From Apodemus sylvaticus (taxonomy: Eukaryota; Chordata; Mammalia; Rodentia; Muridae): a stretch of DNA of 64,000 nt. This document shows positions 22,983 to 35,033 of the stretch, one piece after another; position 1 is the first letter of the stretch; the number at the start of each line of letters is the position of its first letter. A program made the position numbers and the translations under genes. Where the stretch lies: assembly GCF_947179515.1 (NCBI RefSeq), contig NC_067495.1, positions 135,635,325 to 135,699,324 of the forward strand. The letters are read 5' to 3'. The notes beneath the pieces are model-generated. The model saw only the letters and a program-made list of their open reading frames with translations, had not been told where the DNA came from and made no database searches.

Positions 22983-24881
22983 TTTTTTTTTAATTTTTTT
23001 ATTCAATATAATTTATTTACATTTCAAATGATTTCCCCTTTTCTAGCCCCCCCCACTCCCCGAAAGTCCCGTAAGCCCCCTTCTCTTCCCCTGTCCTCCC
23101 ACCCACCCCTTCCCACTTCCCCATTCTGGTTTTGCTGAATACTGTTTCACTGAGTCTTTCCAGAACCAGGGGCCACTCCTCCTTTCTTCTTGTACCTCAT
23201 TTGATGTGTGGATTATGTTTTGGGTATTCCAGTTTTCTAGGTTAATATCCACTTATTAGTGAGTGCATTCCATGATTCACCTTTTGAGTCTGGGTTACCT
23301 CACTGAGTATGATATTCTCTAGCTCCATCCATTTGCCTAAGAATTTCATGAATTCGTTGTTTCTAATGGCTGAATAGTACTCCATTGTGTAGATATACCA
23401 CATTTTTTGCATCCACTCTTCTGTTGAGGGATACCAGGGTTCTTTCCAACATCTGGCAATTACAAATAGGGCTGCTATGAACATAGTAGAACATGTATCC
23501 TTATTACATGGTGGGGAGTCTTCTGGGTATATGCCCAGGAGTGGTATAGCAGGATCTTCTGGAAGTGAGGTGCCCAGTTTTCGGAGGAACCACCAGACTG
23601 ATTTCCAAAGTGGTTGTACCAATTTGCAACCCCACCAGCAGTGGAGAAGTGTTCCTCTTTCTCCACACCCTCTCCAACACCTGCTGTCTCCTGAATTTTT
23701 AATCTTAGCCATTCTGACTGGTGTAAGATGAAATCTTAGTGTTGTTTTGATTTGCATTTCCCTAATGACTAATGAAGTTGAGCATTTTTTAAGATGCTTC
23801 TCCGCCATCCGAAGTTCTTCAGGTGAGAATTCTTTGTTTAACTCTGTACCCCATTTTTTAATAGGGTTGTTTGGTTTTCTGGAGTCTAACTTCTTGAGTT
23901 CTTTATATATATTGGATATTAGCCCTCTATCTGATGTAGGATTGGTGAAGATCTTTTCCCAATTTGTTGGTTGCCGATCTGTCCTCTTGATGGTGTCCTT
24001 TGCCTTACAGAAACTCTGTAACCTTATGAGGTCCCATTTGTCAATTCTTGCTCTTAGAGCATACGCTATTGGTGTTCTGTTCAGAAACTTTCTGCCTGTA
24101 CTGATGTCCTCAAGGGTCTTCCCCAGTTTCTTTTCTATTAGCTTCAGAGTCTCTGGCTTTATGTGGAGGCCCTTGATCCATTTGGATTTGAGCTTAGTAC
24201 AAGGAGACAAGGATGGATCAATTCGCATTCTTCTGCATGCTGACCTCCAGTTGAACCAGCACCATTTGTTGAAAAGGCTATCTTTTTTCCATTGGATGTT
24301 TTCAGCCTCTTTGTCGAGGATCAAGTGGCCATGGGTGTGTGGGTTCATTTCTGGATCTTCAATCCTGTTCCATTGATCTGCCTGCCTGTCACTGTACCAA
24401 TACCATGCAGTTTTTAACACTATTGCTCTGTAGTATTGCTTGAGGTCAGGGATACTGATTCCCCCAGAATTTCTTTTGTTGCTGAGAATAGTTTTAGCTA
24501 TCCTGGGTTTTTTGTTATTCCAGATGAATTTGATAATTGCTCTTTGTAACTCTGTGAACAATTGAGTTGGGATTTTGGTGGGTATTGCATTGAATCTGTA
24601 TAGTGCTTTTGGCAAAATGGCCATTTTAACTATATTGATTCTACCGATCCATGAGCATGGGAGGTTTTCCCATTTTTTGAGGTCTTCTTCCATTTCCTTC
24701 TTCAGAGTCTTGAAGTTCTTGTCATACAGATCTTTCGCATGTTTGGTAAGAGTCACCCCAAGATACTTTATACTGTTTGTGGCTATTGTGAAGGGGGTCA
24801 TTTCCCTAACTTCTTTCTCAGCCTGCTTATCCTTTGAGTATAGGAAGGCCACTGATTTGCTTGAGTTGATTTTATAACCTG
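22983..24881 (-). mobile_element. Young 5'-truncated L1 with 16-bp target duplication
   Basis: Minus-strand L1 of 1.9 kb. A poly(A) tail (T run 22981-22999), a 3' UTR with the 'cgaaagtcccgtaag' block, and the ORF2 tail uninterrupted up to the truncation at 24881. Flanked by a perfect duplication, AGGTGGCAATTATCTT, at 22967-22982 and 24882-24897. An intact frame and perfect target copies indicate a recent insertion, possibly polymorphic between strains. It landed inside an ancient L1. Confidence 0.96.
23242..24881 (-). pseudogene. L1 ORF2 C-terminal fragment, frame intact
   Basis: About 545 codons of ORF2 without interruption. They start at GYKINSSKSVAFLYSKDKQ, just after the position of the reverse transcriptase FADD catalytic motif, which is therefore missing. 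They include the region after the RT and the Cys/His-rich C terminus ('CWRGCGERGTLLHCWWGC') and end ISGY with TAA at 23242. By chance the frame stays open 22 codons into flanking DNA, to an ATG at 24948, giving a 568-residue open frame. That is not a natural ORF2 start. With no endonuclease or RT active site the fragment cannot retrotranspose. Confidence 0.94.
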
Positions 24882-24897
24882 AGGTGGCAATTATCTT

Positions 24898-26285
24898 ATC
24901 CTGTCCCTTCCGTTGTCTCTTCACTTTAGTGATTGCTCCCTTTTGCACAAAATAATTTTATGATTTAATATATCAATTTGTTAATTATTGAGGCCATTTC
25001 TTGGAATACTAGAAATACTTGTGCCTATAGTACATATCTTGAAGCATTACATTAGGAACTTTGAATTATTTTGACTTGATTTTCATCACAGTGAGGGATA
25101 TGGAGACTGTATTATTCCTCTGTTTGTGGAGATTGAGTTTCTCCAGCTCCATTTGTTGAAGATGCTGTCACTTCACCCATGTGTGATCTTGCCACCTTTG
25201 TCAAGGATTAAATGGCTAAGGCTGTATGCTTTTTTTTGCTCGATCCTATATTTTATCACAAGGGGCTGTATATGTACTTTTTGTGTGTTAATGTACGTGT
25301 TAGAGACATGCAGTTTTTGTTACTATGGCTCTATAGTGTAACTTGAAATTGGATACTGTAATACCTACAACATTATTACTTATGCTTAGGGTAGCATTAG
25401 CTAACAAGTGTCTTTTGTTCTTTTATTGACTTTAATTTTAAGATGTATTTTTTTGGTGAAGAGTGGTATTGGAATTTTAATTGAGATTGCATTTGATCAA
25501 TATATTTTGTTTTGTAAGACAACCATTTTCATGATTTCAATTCTTTCAATCCATATGCATGGAAAATTTCTCCATCTTCTAGTTCTTCTTCTAGTTCTTT
25601 CTTTAGCAATAAATTTGCTTTTTAAGGACACTTAATTTACGCTTCAATATAATTATTGAGTTTATTAATATACTTAATATTTTATTGATTTCATTTTAAT
25701 AGGCCTAAGACTTTATGACTTTATCTCATTTTTTGAAATATATATATATTTTTAATAATCCTGAACCATTTTCTCTGGATTTCATTCGAATGCTGTCAAC
25801 ATTTCCACTATCAAGTTTAATTGCATTAGAATTTCCTCTTCTTTCATTCTGATTAGTTTGGGGGGTGGCTTTTAGGTTTGTTTCTATTTTCAAAGAACCA
25901 GCTGTTTGAACAATTACTTGTTAAGGCCTGCTTTGTGGCCTATAATGTGATCAATTCTAGGAGATGTTGAAAAGAATATGTATTCTACATTTGTTAGGTA
26001 GACTTTTCTAAAGTTTCCTTGTTGAGTTACTTATGAGTATGATAATGGCTCTCTACCTGACCTTTCATGTTTTCTAGATGTTCTTTTTATACATTTGGTA
26101 CAGATATATTTTTAAATGTTATACTACTCCCTTACTTTTTTTTATTAGTGTGTAGCAGTCTATTGAAAACATCTCCTCTGCCTAATTTTGGCCTGAGATA
26201 TATTTTATCAGATAAAAGACTAACCATGCAGCCGAATTTCAGTTCCCACCATTTTCTTAGGAGACCTATTTCTATTCTTTAGCTC
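24898..26285 (-). mobile_element. Ancient mammalian L1, antisense
   Basis: Highly diverged L1 ORF2 in antisense. Landmarks are 'ctccagctccatttgttga' (25140), 'atcttgccacctttgtcaa' and 'ctttgtggcctataatgtg' in the expected L1 order. It continues the ancient L1 at 22920 across the young insertion. A B1 fragment ends the recognisable part. Confidence 0.8.
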
Positions 26286-26372
26286 TTGTCTCTCTGACAG
26301 GGTCTCACTGTGTAGCCCTGGCTAGGCTGGAACCCTCTCCGCCTCCGTCTCTGAGTGCTGGGGTTAAAGTCA
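26286..26372 (-). mobile_element. B1 SINE fragment
   Basis: Antisense B1 with 'gacagggtctcactgtgtag', 'ccctggctaggctgga' and 'gagtgctggggttaaa'. About 85 bp, with an internal deletion relative to the complete B1 at 7419. Confidence 0.85.
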
Positions 26373-27769
26373 TCTACATTACAGTTGATTGCTGCTATGT
26401 ATTTTAAATCCCAGTAAACCTGAGTCCTTTAAATAGTTATGATTTTCATTCAAGGTTATGATTAAAAAGGGTTTCCTAATTCCCATGATTTCTTAGCTGC
26501 TCTGGTTGATTGGATTATTGTCTTACTTCCCTATTAGTATTAGAGTTGCAGATATACTGTAGTAAATATGATGGAGTCATTCCTAGCTTTCATTTGCTCT
26601 TCTATCCCAATGCTATTTATTCTTTCCTGTAATTTTGTGACTTAGATTGCCTTTATTCTTCCTCTGTGTATAGTCTTCTTAACTGTTTTCTGAAGTGCTG
26701 GCTTGGTTGTTACAAATTTCTTTACTTTCAGTTTGTGTCAGAAGTGTTATTACTTGTTTTGGGAGGGAGCTTTCCTTTTTTATTTTCTGTACAAAGACTA
26801 GCATGATCAGTTTCACTAGGTAGACAGTCTTGAATAATCCAGTCAAGGTCACTCAGTCCAACTGAATGAAGCCTCTGTCCTTTGCTTACTGATGAAAACA
26901 CCGACAACACATGTTCACCCTGTATTTCTGGATCAGACCATGGCGGTTAGACCAGAGGGCAAGACCAAGAACCACGGTTCAACTTCCCTGAGTGACTCCA
27001 GTAGAGCCACTTGTGACCCATCTTGCCTTCAGATGCCCAAAGAGGAAAAGGGTGTGTTATTACTTCTTTATTAACTTTAAAAATTAAATTTGCTGCCGAT
27101 TGCAATATTGGCTAGGGACTATTTACCTACACTTCTTGAACCATAAAATTTCATGGTTTAAGTTTCTTAAATACTGATTTAAAAAATATGATGCTAATCT
27201 GATGTAGTTGCCTTTATTAGAGAGTTTATATATTTTTACCGTCCAGTATTTATTAGTAGTTTTGACATTTTGACTGTGATATATCCCAGAGAAATTATTT
27301 TCTGATTACATCTATTTGCTTATGTCTGGATGCTTCTGGACTATATGGTTTTAGACTATATTGTAGGTGATTTTCTACTGCTTTCTTCCTTGGTTTGATT
27401 TGTCAAACATATACCAGAGTCTTAAAAGTTTTTCCATGGTCACTTTTTTAATGTACCTTTGTCTAAATGTAATGTATTACTGACTTGATCTTGTCCCCAT
27501 CCCTTCTTTTGATCAACCTTGTCTTTTGATAGTGCTTGCCATTATTCTTTTGTTTAATTTACCCTTTTATTTTAGCAGTTTTGCTTCGTCCATTTTAATA
27601 GTCTAAATATTCTTTTTGACATTTAAAAAATTCTCATTCAAATTATTGACCATTTAGTCCACTTTCCTGACTATCTTGTCTAGTTCCTGAATAGATTTTC
27701 TTACTCCACTCCTCTGTTTTTGGGTCCTTCATGTCATCTTTGATCTTTTAAAAATACTGTAAGCTTCCT
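26373..27769. other. AT-rich DNA, possible continuation of ancient L1
   Basis: 26373-26800 may be the 5' part of the same ancient L1, for example the 'gaagtgctggcttggttg' area, but it is too diverged to be sure. The rest shows no gene or repeat that I can support. The 60-codon frame at 26892-27074 is unrecognised. Confidence 0.4.
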
Positions 27770-28145
27770 AGTAATGTCAGAAGCTACACCCACAAAGTTT
27801 TACCAACATGACTGCCTAAATATTAGCTGGCTAAAGAAATCACCAATAGACATGTGAAAGCCCTGGAACTCAACACTATACAAATACGAGATGCTGAAAG
27901 TAGGAGAAATAGTCCCATGAAAGGGCATAAACTGGGCAGGACATATTTAGCAGCATATATATGTATATGCATATACATATATGTATATATGCATAAAATT
28001 ATGCATTTAACAGAAATGTATGAAAAAGGGATCATAGATTTGAAAGTGGTCATGGAAAAATATATGGGAGGGCTTGGAGGGAGGAAAAGGAAATGAAAAA
28101 TGATGTGATCATATAATCTTTAAAATCAAATAAAGTTGATATCAA
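27770..28145 (+). mobile_element. Old rodent L1 3' UTR
   Basis: Sense-strand relative of the split element at 9290/15555. Landmarks are 'gtcagaagctacacccac', 'gagatgctgaaagtaggag' and the closing 'gggagggcttggagggagg' before an AATAAA-type end near 28130. It contains an ATATGTATATGCATATACATAT-like palindromic stretch at about 27955-27992. Confidence 0.8.
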
Positions 28146-28734
28146 AGTCTTTTACAGGTATTTGGGTTATCTCATTACTTACTTTTGTGGAGTTAACAAA
28201 ATGTAGGCATGCAGAGGTAGTGTAGTGGCTTGTTATCTCACATCTCTCCGTATGTTTTTGTTGTGCTTTGTATACCTGCTGGGATGAATGTCCTCCATGA
28301 TTTATGTTTCTCTCTTTGCCATTCTTTTTAGTGTTTTAATGTATGCGAGTCTTCTTGCTGAGTCATTGTCACACAAATTATGTTTCCACTAATTTTCTCT
28401 GGGGTGTGGGGAAGATGGTCAGAGTGCTCTACACATGGTGTGATGGTGGTGCCAGCATCAGTTTGTAGCAGAAATTACCTTTTATGTTACTATGGCCCTG
28501 AGAATAGGAGTGGTAAAGTTAGGATGCACAACTGAGAAAAAGCAATATCAGAGATAAATGGGAATGGAACAAAGCAGGAGTAAAATATGAATGAGAGAGA
28601 AAGTTAGAGTTGTGAAAAAAATAAAGATCATCTGAGAGATGAGGAAGAGTGAAAAGGATACTCAGAAATGCCTATTTAGGTGAGACAATACTTCAAAGTC
28701 AACAAATGAAGTACAAAAGTATAAATATAAAAAT
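28146..28734. other. Unique DNA, no gene seen
   Basis: No supported feature. Confidence 0.5.
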
Positions 28735-29365
28735 TACTTAGAAGGGGGAACAAAATACCTGCAGGAGGAGATACAGAGACAATATGTGGACAGAGACTGC
28801 CCCACCTGGGGATCCATCCCATATACAGTTGCCAAACCCAGACACTATCGTGGATACCAACAATTCCTTGCTGACAGGAGCCTGATATAGCTGCCACCTG
28901 GGAGACTTTGCCAGTGTATGACAAATACAGAGGGGGACACTGTCAGCCAACCGTTGGACTGAGCACAGGGTCCCCAATGGAGGAGCCAGATAACCCAAGG
29001 AGCTGAAGGAGTTTGCAGGGCCATAGAAGAACAACAATTTGAACCACCCAGAACCCCCAGAGCTCCCAGGGACTAAACCACCAACCAGAGTACACATGGA
29101 GGGACACATGGCTCCAAATGAATATGCAGCAGAGGTTGGCTCTGTAGAACATTAAAAGGAAGAGAGGCCCTTGGTCCTGAAAAGGCTAGCTGCCCAGGTA
29201 TAGAGGAATGCTAGGACAAGGAAGTGGGGTTGGGTGGATTGGTGAGCAGGGGAAGGGGGATATGTTAGGGGATTTTCTTCAGGGGTGGGGGACCAGGAAA
29301 GTAGACAACATTTGAAATGTAAATAAAGAATATATCTAATAAAAAATAAAAATATTAAAGAGAAA
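28735..29365 (+). mobile_element. L1 3' UTR (Lx-like), sense
   Basis: 5'-truncated L1 consisting only of 3' UTR, collinear with 2080-3005: 'gccccacctggggatccatc', 'ttggactgagcacagggtcc', 'acatggagggacacatggct', and the end 'tttgaaatgtaaataaaga' with an A-rich tail. No coding part remains. Confidence 0.9.
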
Positions 29366-29429
29366 ACACTATAACACCATTAATTATTGCTTCCACTGAG
29401 ATGAATTACATTTTCCCCACCACCTTTCT

Positions 29430-30235
29430 TTTATTATTAATCATTTTGTTTATTTACATTTCATATCCACTTCCAGGTTACCCCTCTGCAAACCCCCTAT
29501 CCCATCTGCCCACCTTGGCTTCTATGAGGTGCTCTACCACCCACCCACCTGCTCCCACCTCACTGCCCTAGCATTCCCCTACAATGGGGCATTGGGCCTT
29601 CACAAGACCAGGGGCCTCTCCTCCCCTTGATGTCTGATAAGGCAATCCTCTGCTACATTTATATGTGAAATCCTGACTCCCTCCATGTATATGTACTCTT
29701 TGGTTGGTGGTTTAGTCCCTAGGTGCTTTGGGTGGTCCTGTTAGTTGATATTCTTCTTCTTATGGGGTTACAATCCTCTTCAGCTCTTTCAGTCCTTCCC
29801 CTAACTCTTCCAATGGGGTCCCTAGAGTCAGTCCAATGGTTAGATGGTTTGCTATGAGCATCTGCATCTGTATTGGAGGTGCTGGTAGAACCTCTCAAGG
29901 AAGAGCCATATAAGGCTTCTGTTAGAAAGTACTTAGCATCAGCAATAGTGTCTGGTTTTGGTGTCTGCAGATGGGATGGACCCCTAGGTGGGGTGGTCTC
30001 TGGATGGCCTTTCCTTCAGTCTCTGTTACATTTTTTGTCACTGTCTCTCCTTTGGACAGGAACAATTCTGGGTTAAAATTTTTGATATGCGTGGGTGGCC
30101 CCAACCCTCAACTGAGGGCTGTGGCTATCTACTTTAGATGATCTCTATACTTTTTATCTCCCCCTTTGTAGGGTACTTCAGCTAAGTCATCACCATCGGC
30201 TCCTGGGAGACTGTTATTTCCTTGGAGTCTGTTTC
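29430..30235 (-). mobile_element. L1 3' UTR (Lx-like), antisense
   Basis: The complement matches rodent L1 3' UTR: 'tttatttacatttcatatcc' at the left end, 'ggtttagtccctagg', and 'gatgggatggacccctaggt' further right. It lies tail to tail with the sense L1 at 28735-29365, so the two 3' ends face each other and form an inverted repeat of L1 3' UTRs. Confidence 0.85.
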
Positions 30236-31002
30236 CCCACCATCTTGACTGGTTGTCTTTTGTACAGATCACAGATGAGTGGGGGAGAAGTGAGGATGTT
30301 TTGCTAGTCTATGGAAGTCCAGACATTTATTTTTTGCCAAGTGAGAAATTATCTTCTGTGGGACTATAAGTTCTGCCAGATCTTATCAGTGTGAGACCAA
30401 TTACTACAACCTCACAGTTGAACTTCTTTTCTCTTGTTTTGAGGATCATTTTTTCCTAACAGGGCTTTCTGTAACTGAGGAGCTAAGAGGCTATGGAAGA
30501 CCTGCCCAGGCTTGCTACCTTTTGGATGATGAGTTATTGGATCTTTAAACTGTTGTTGTTGGTTTGGTTGTGATTTTCCCACCTGGGAACACTTGTGTCC
30601 ATTCGGGAGATTGTTTGGTTCAGTTTTTACAGTCCTCTGTTCTCATCTGCCAAGACTGTGGTGAGAATTGTTCTTTGTTGGCTATAGTCTCCATGGTTCT
30701 GCTGAAGAAACTTGATTTCAGGCTCCTGAAGCACTCTTCTTCCACCATCTAAACAGACTGTGTTCCTCTGGAAGTATTGCCAATGTATGTAGCTCAGTGA
30801 GCTTCTTTACAGATAATAGCTTTAAAGGCACAGATATTCAAGAACGGAGCACTAATCTCGTGAGCTGCCACGGCTCCAACTCTATGCAAGCAGTAGGTTA
30901 TGCCTGGTTTAATATCTCTGAATGGCTATTTCTCTATGAATGAAATCTACTGTGGACTTTTTTTCTTTCTTTTGTTAAATTTTACAGTCTGTCATTTTCT
31001 CC
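30236..31002. other. Unique DNA, no gene seen
   Basis: No supported coding region or repeat. The composite copy B starts just after it. Confidence 0.5.
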
Positions 31003-31856
31003 TTTTTTTAATTGAAAAGGGAAGTAAAACACTATGATAAATTAAAGATATGCATGGAAAATATTTCAGATAAATACATTAAAATTGACAATTTTCATGG
31101 AAAATTAAAGAGTAATGTGGTAGACATGTAAAACATTGCTAAATTAATTGAAATGTCAAAGAGACATATTTTATGATAGAATTGAAGATATATTTGGAAA
31201 ATATTTCTGATACAGTTGTAGAAAAATGTAGAAAAGCATGTTAGAATTAAAGATTATCATGGAAATTTTTATATAGATATAATAATGGTAGGCATAAAAG
31301 TATTCCTAAATTGGTTGAAAGTGGAATTATAAGCATTTTCTGATAAACTTGAAGATTTACAAGGGAAATATTTCTGATAAAATTGAAGAAATATATAGAA
31401 AAACATGTTAAAATTAAAGATTATCATGGAAATTATACAGATAAATGATAGGTATAAAGATAATTCTAAGTTTATTGAAGGTGGAATTATGAACATTTTC
31501 AGATAAAATTGAAGACTTACATGGAAAATATTTCTGGTAAAATTCAAGAAATATATAGACAACCACGTTAAAATTGACTACTTCATGAAAAATTTCACAT
31601 ATAAAATGGTAGATATAAAAACTCTTTCTAAATTAGTTGAAAGTGGAATTAAAACCATTTGTAATAAAATCAAAGGTTTACACTGAAAACATATCTGATA
31701 AAATAGAGGAAATATATAGAAAGACATTAAAATTGAAGATTATCATGAAATATAATGCAGATAAAATGGTAGACATAAGAAGTCCTTACTAAATTAATTA
31801 AAAGGGGAAATACAAATATTTTCTGATAAAATTGAAGATTTACATAAGAAATATTT
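31003..31856. repeat. AT-rich tandem repeat, ~160-bp period (copy B)
   Basis: Second copy of the array at 17838-18690, in the same orientation, about 13,166 bp away. Motif anchors fall near 31035, 31168, 31338, 31500, 31660 and 31820. The right part is almost identical to copy A, while the first two units differ by many substitutions and indels. Confidence 0.9.
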
Positions 31857-32015
31857 TGTTAGTCTACGTCTTTTTATTGGGGAGTTGAGTCCATTGTTGT
31901 TAAGAGATATTAAGAAATAGTGATTGTTGCTTCCTGTTACTTTTGATGTTATTTTTATGTTTGTGTGGGCATCTTCTTTTGGGTTTGTTGGAAGAAGATT
32001 ACTTTCTTGCTTGTT

Positions 32016-33092
32016 CTAGGGTGTAGCTTCCATCTTTGTGTTGGCATTTTCCATCAATTGTCCTTTGTAGGGCTGGATTTGTGGACAGATATTATGTAAA
32101 TTTGATTTATCATGGAATATCTTGGTTTTTCCATTTTTGATGATTGAGAGTTTTGCTGGGTATAGTAGCCTAGGCTGGCATTTGTGTTCTCTTAGGGTCT
32201 TCATGAGGTCTGCCCAGGATCTTGTAGCTTTCACGGTCTCTGGTGAGAAGTCTGGTGTAATTATGATAGGTCTGCCTTTATAAGTTACTTGCCCTTTCCC
32301 CCTGACTGCTTTAATATTCTTTCTTTGTTTAGTGGATTTTGTGTCTTGATTATTATGTGCTGGGAGGACTTTATGTTCTGGTCCAGTCTGTTTGGAGTTC
32401 TGAAGGCTTCTTGTATGTTCATGGGCATCTCTTTCTCTAGGTTAGTGAAATTTTATACAATTTTGTTGAAGATATTTATTGGGCCTATATTACATTTAAG
32501 ATGTAAATCCTCGCTCTTGTCTTTACCTATAACCGTTAGGTTTGGCCTTCTCATTGTGTCCTGGATGTTTTCGGTTACCAGCTTTATGCATTTTGCATTT
32601 TCTTTGACTGTTAAGTAAATATTTTCTATGGAATCTTCAGCACCTGAGGTTCTTTCATCTATCTTTTGTATTCTGTTGTTGATGCTTGCATCTATGACTC
32701 CTGAATTATTTCCAAGGTTTTCTATCTCCAGAGAAGTCTCACTTTGTGGTTTCTTTATTGTTTCTACTTCCACTTTTAGATCCTGGATGGTTTTGTTCAG
32801 TTCCTTGACTTGATTTTTTGTGTTTTCCTGTAATTCTTTAAGGGATTTTTGTGTTTCTTCTTTAAGCGCTTTTACCTGTTGACCAATGTTCTCCTGTATT
32901 TCTTTAAGGGAGTTATTTAAGTCTTTCTTGAAGCCCTCTATCAGTATCATGACATACGATTTTAAATCCTACTCTTGCTTTTCCGGTGTGTTTGGGGTAT
33001 CCAGGACTTGCTGTGGTGGGAGAACTGAGTTCAAATGCTGCCATGTGGCCTTGGTTTCTGTTGGTAGGGTTCTTGTGCTTGCCTTTCACCAT
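32016..33092 (-). pseudogene. L1 ORF1 pseudogene (copy B)
   Basis: ATG at 33090-33092 (MVKGKHKNPTNRNQG), stop at 32016-32018. Frameshifted after the N-terminal region, carries the same TAA as copy A near 32450, and has one extra single-base deletion near 32308 that splits the RNA-binding domain. Not functional. Confidence 0.9.
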
Positions 33093-33179
33093 CTGGTTAT
33101 CTCTGGTGCTAGTTGGTATTGTTGTCTCTGGCTGGAGTTTGTTCCTCCTGTGGGCCTGTAAGCCTGTGTCCTTATTCTT

Positions 33180-33520
33180 CTGAGCTCAAAAGTGAAAGAA
33201 CTACTGGGAGATCTCTCTCTCTCCTGGCGGTCTATGCACAGAAGGCTGTGGAGTTTCCTGGCTCCCTGGTGTAAATGGTAGCAGGAAGACTTCTGTCCCA
33301 GCTGCTCCACTGATCTTATGCCCTATGTGATCTTAACTGTTCCCCTCCAGAGAGAAGGTGGAGATCTCACCTCTGTACTCTGAAGTGAAAGAGCTGCTGG
33401 GAAATCACTCTCTCCTGGTGGGTTGTGCACAGAAGGCTGTGGAGTCTCCTGGCTCCCTGGTGCCAATGGTGGCAGAATGACTTCCATCCCAGCTGCTCCA
33501 CTGATCTTATGCCTGGGATT
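33180..33520 (-). promoter_or_regulatory. L1 5' UTR monomers (copy B)
   Basis: The monomer start 'aagtgaaagaact' or 'aagtgaaagagct' lies at 33190 and 33383, again a 193-bp period as in copy A. About 1.7 monomers remain. Possible relic L1 promoter. Confidence 0.75.
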
Positions 33521-34023
33521 TTTTTTCTTTAGCTCTTTCATAGAAATTGAGTCTTTTGGTTTGTTGCTTGGTTTGTTTGTCCTGACTCTTCTCTTTCACT
33601 TGGTCACATAGGCAGCATTTAATTTTCAATCTTACCTGTACATCATGGTGAAATAATTTGAAGCCAATGCATAATTTGTCAGGAACACAATATGTAATTA
33701 TTAATTATAATTGATATGCCATTAATAGAGCTCTTGAGATTATTCCTCCTATCATTGAACTTATACTCCTTGACTAGCATTAACTTTACACTTGGGAAAG
33801 AGAAAGAACACTCTTAAATCTCTGTGTTGTCTGTATAGTGAGTCTTGATTAATGCAGTTGGCAGATAAAGAACCTTCCATGTCATAGGAAATCCTATCAG
33901 TGTGTCCAACCTCTGCCTGTAGGCTACATATGTGTTAGTAGAGCTATTGATGTGAGCAAATACAAATCAAGGTCCTCTTAACTACTGAGCCATATCATGG
34001 AAATGTTTTTAAAGATCATTTTA
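33521..34023. other. Unique DNA, no gene seen
   Basis: No supported feature. Confidence 0.5.
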
Positions 34024-34116
34024 TCTCTCTCTTCCGCTCTTTCCCCCTCTCTCCTCTCTCTCCTCTCCTCTCTCTGTCTCTCTCTGTCTCTCTCTGTCTC
34101 TCTCTCTCTGTCTCTG

Positions 34117-34208
<92 letters not shown>
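34024..34208. repeat. Long CT / TG microsatellite
   Basis: Pyrimidine-only CT/CTGT tract followed by (TG)n and (TATG)n. Such polypurine/polypyrimidine DNA can form triplex (H-DNA) and is length-variable. Open frames on both strands here are repeat translations (Ser/Leu or Arg/Glu runs). Confidence 0.97.
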
Positions 34209-34210
<2 letters not shown>

Positions 34211-34972
34211 AACCAGAAGATGAGGCTGAATCTTGCTTGGATATGGAGTTATAGAAGGTTGTGAGCTTCCCTTTGTGAGTTCTGGACAGTGTGCTTGGGT
34301 CTTCTACAAGAGGAATACACACTCTTAGTCCTGAAAACATCTCTCTAGTCCTTATCATTATATTTGTTTTGTAATTTTCTTTTGTAACACACTTATGGGT
34401 TTCTGATTGTGAGCTTTGCAGTTGACCACATGCTCTCATAATGATACAAGTCTTTTTAACAAAAATTTACACCTTTATCCTATACTGAAATATCCTTTCA
34501 GTTGTCAGGGTGTTAGCAAGGAATGAAACATAGTGCAATGCTCTTTTCTTGTTACCGAAAGGATGTTATTGATGCCTAATACATCATGAATAAAAGAGGA
34601 AATTGGATTCTATTCTTAGTCCATTTTTAATGTATTAACTTCACAAAAATACTCACTCTTCATTATACCTTCATGTATGTTTATTGTAGGAGCAACAGAG
34701 TAAGTCTTCTGATAAAAACCAATTATCATACACAACACCTTTTAATTTTATAATTCATTGGTGCAACTTGGAGTTGAGAATTTGCAACCAAAATTGGCAG
34801 AGATAAATTAACTTAATTATAATTATCATAGCTTAATGAAGATAGTAATAACTTTGAAATCAGGAATAGAATAAACACATCATAACTAAATATAGGAGCT
34901 TATCTAAAGAACAGGTTAGCTGATCAGTCTGCTTTATATTTTAAATATTTGTTATGTTTAAGGCCCTAGTGC

Positions 34973-34974
<2 letters not shown>
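34209..34974. other. Unique DNA, no gene seen
   Basis: No supported feature. Confidence 0.5.

Positions 34975-35033
<59 letters not shown>

Larger units (their letters stand above)
31857..33520 (-). mobile_element. 3'-truncated L1 5' segment (copy B)
   Basis: Same structure and same ORF2/tandem-repeat junction as copy A, nearly identical by eye. It extends about 55-60 bp further into the 5' UTR monomer array than copy A. Shared ORF1 lesions show a common broken ancestor, so this is a duplicated block and not two L1 insertions. Confidence 0.9.

Noticed and set aside
23747..24376. 209-residue plus-strand frame
   Set aside because: Antisense shadow of L1 ORF2. Similar shadows at 10196-10783, 14302-14836, 32289-32618 and 61348-61665 were dropped for the same reason.
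23242..24948. 568-residue open frame as a host gene
   Set aside because: From residue 24 on it is L1 ORF2 C-terminal sequence. The first 23 residues come from flanking DNA, and the ATG is accidental.
33978..34439. 153-residue Arg/Glu-rich frame
   Set aside because: Translation of the GA side of the CT microsatellite.
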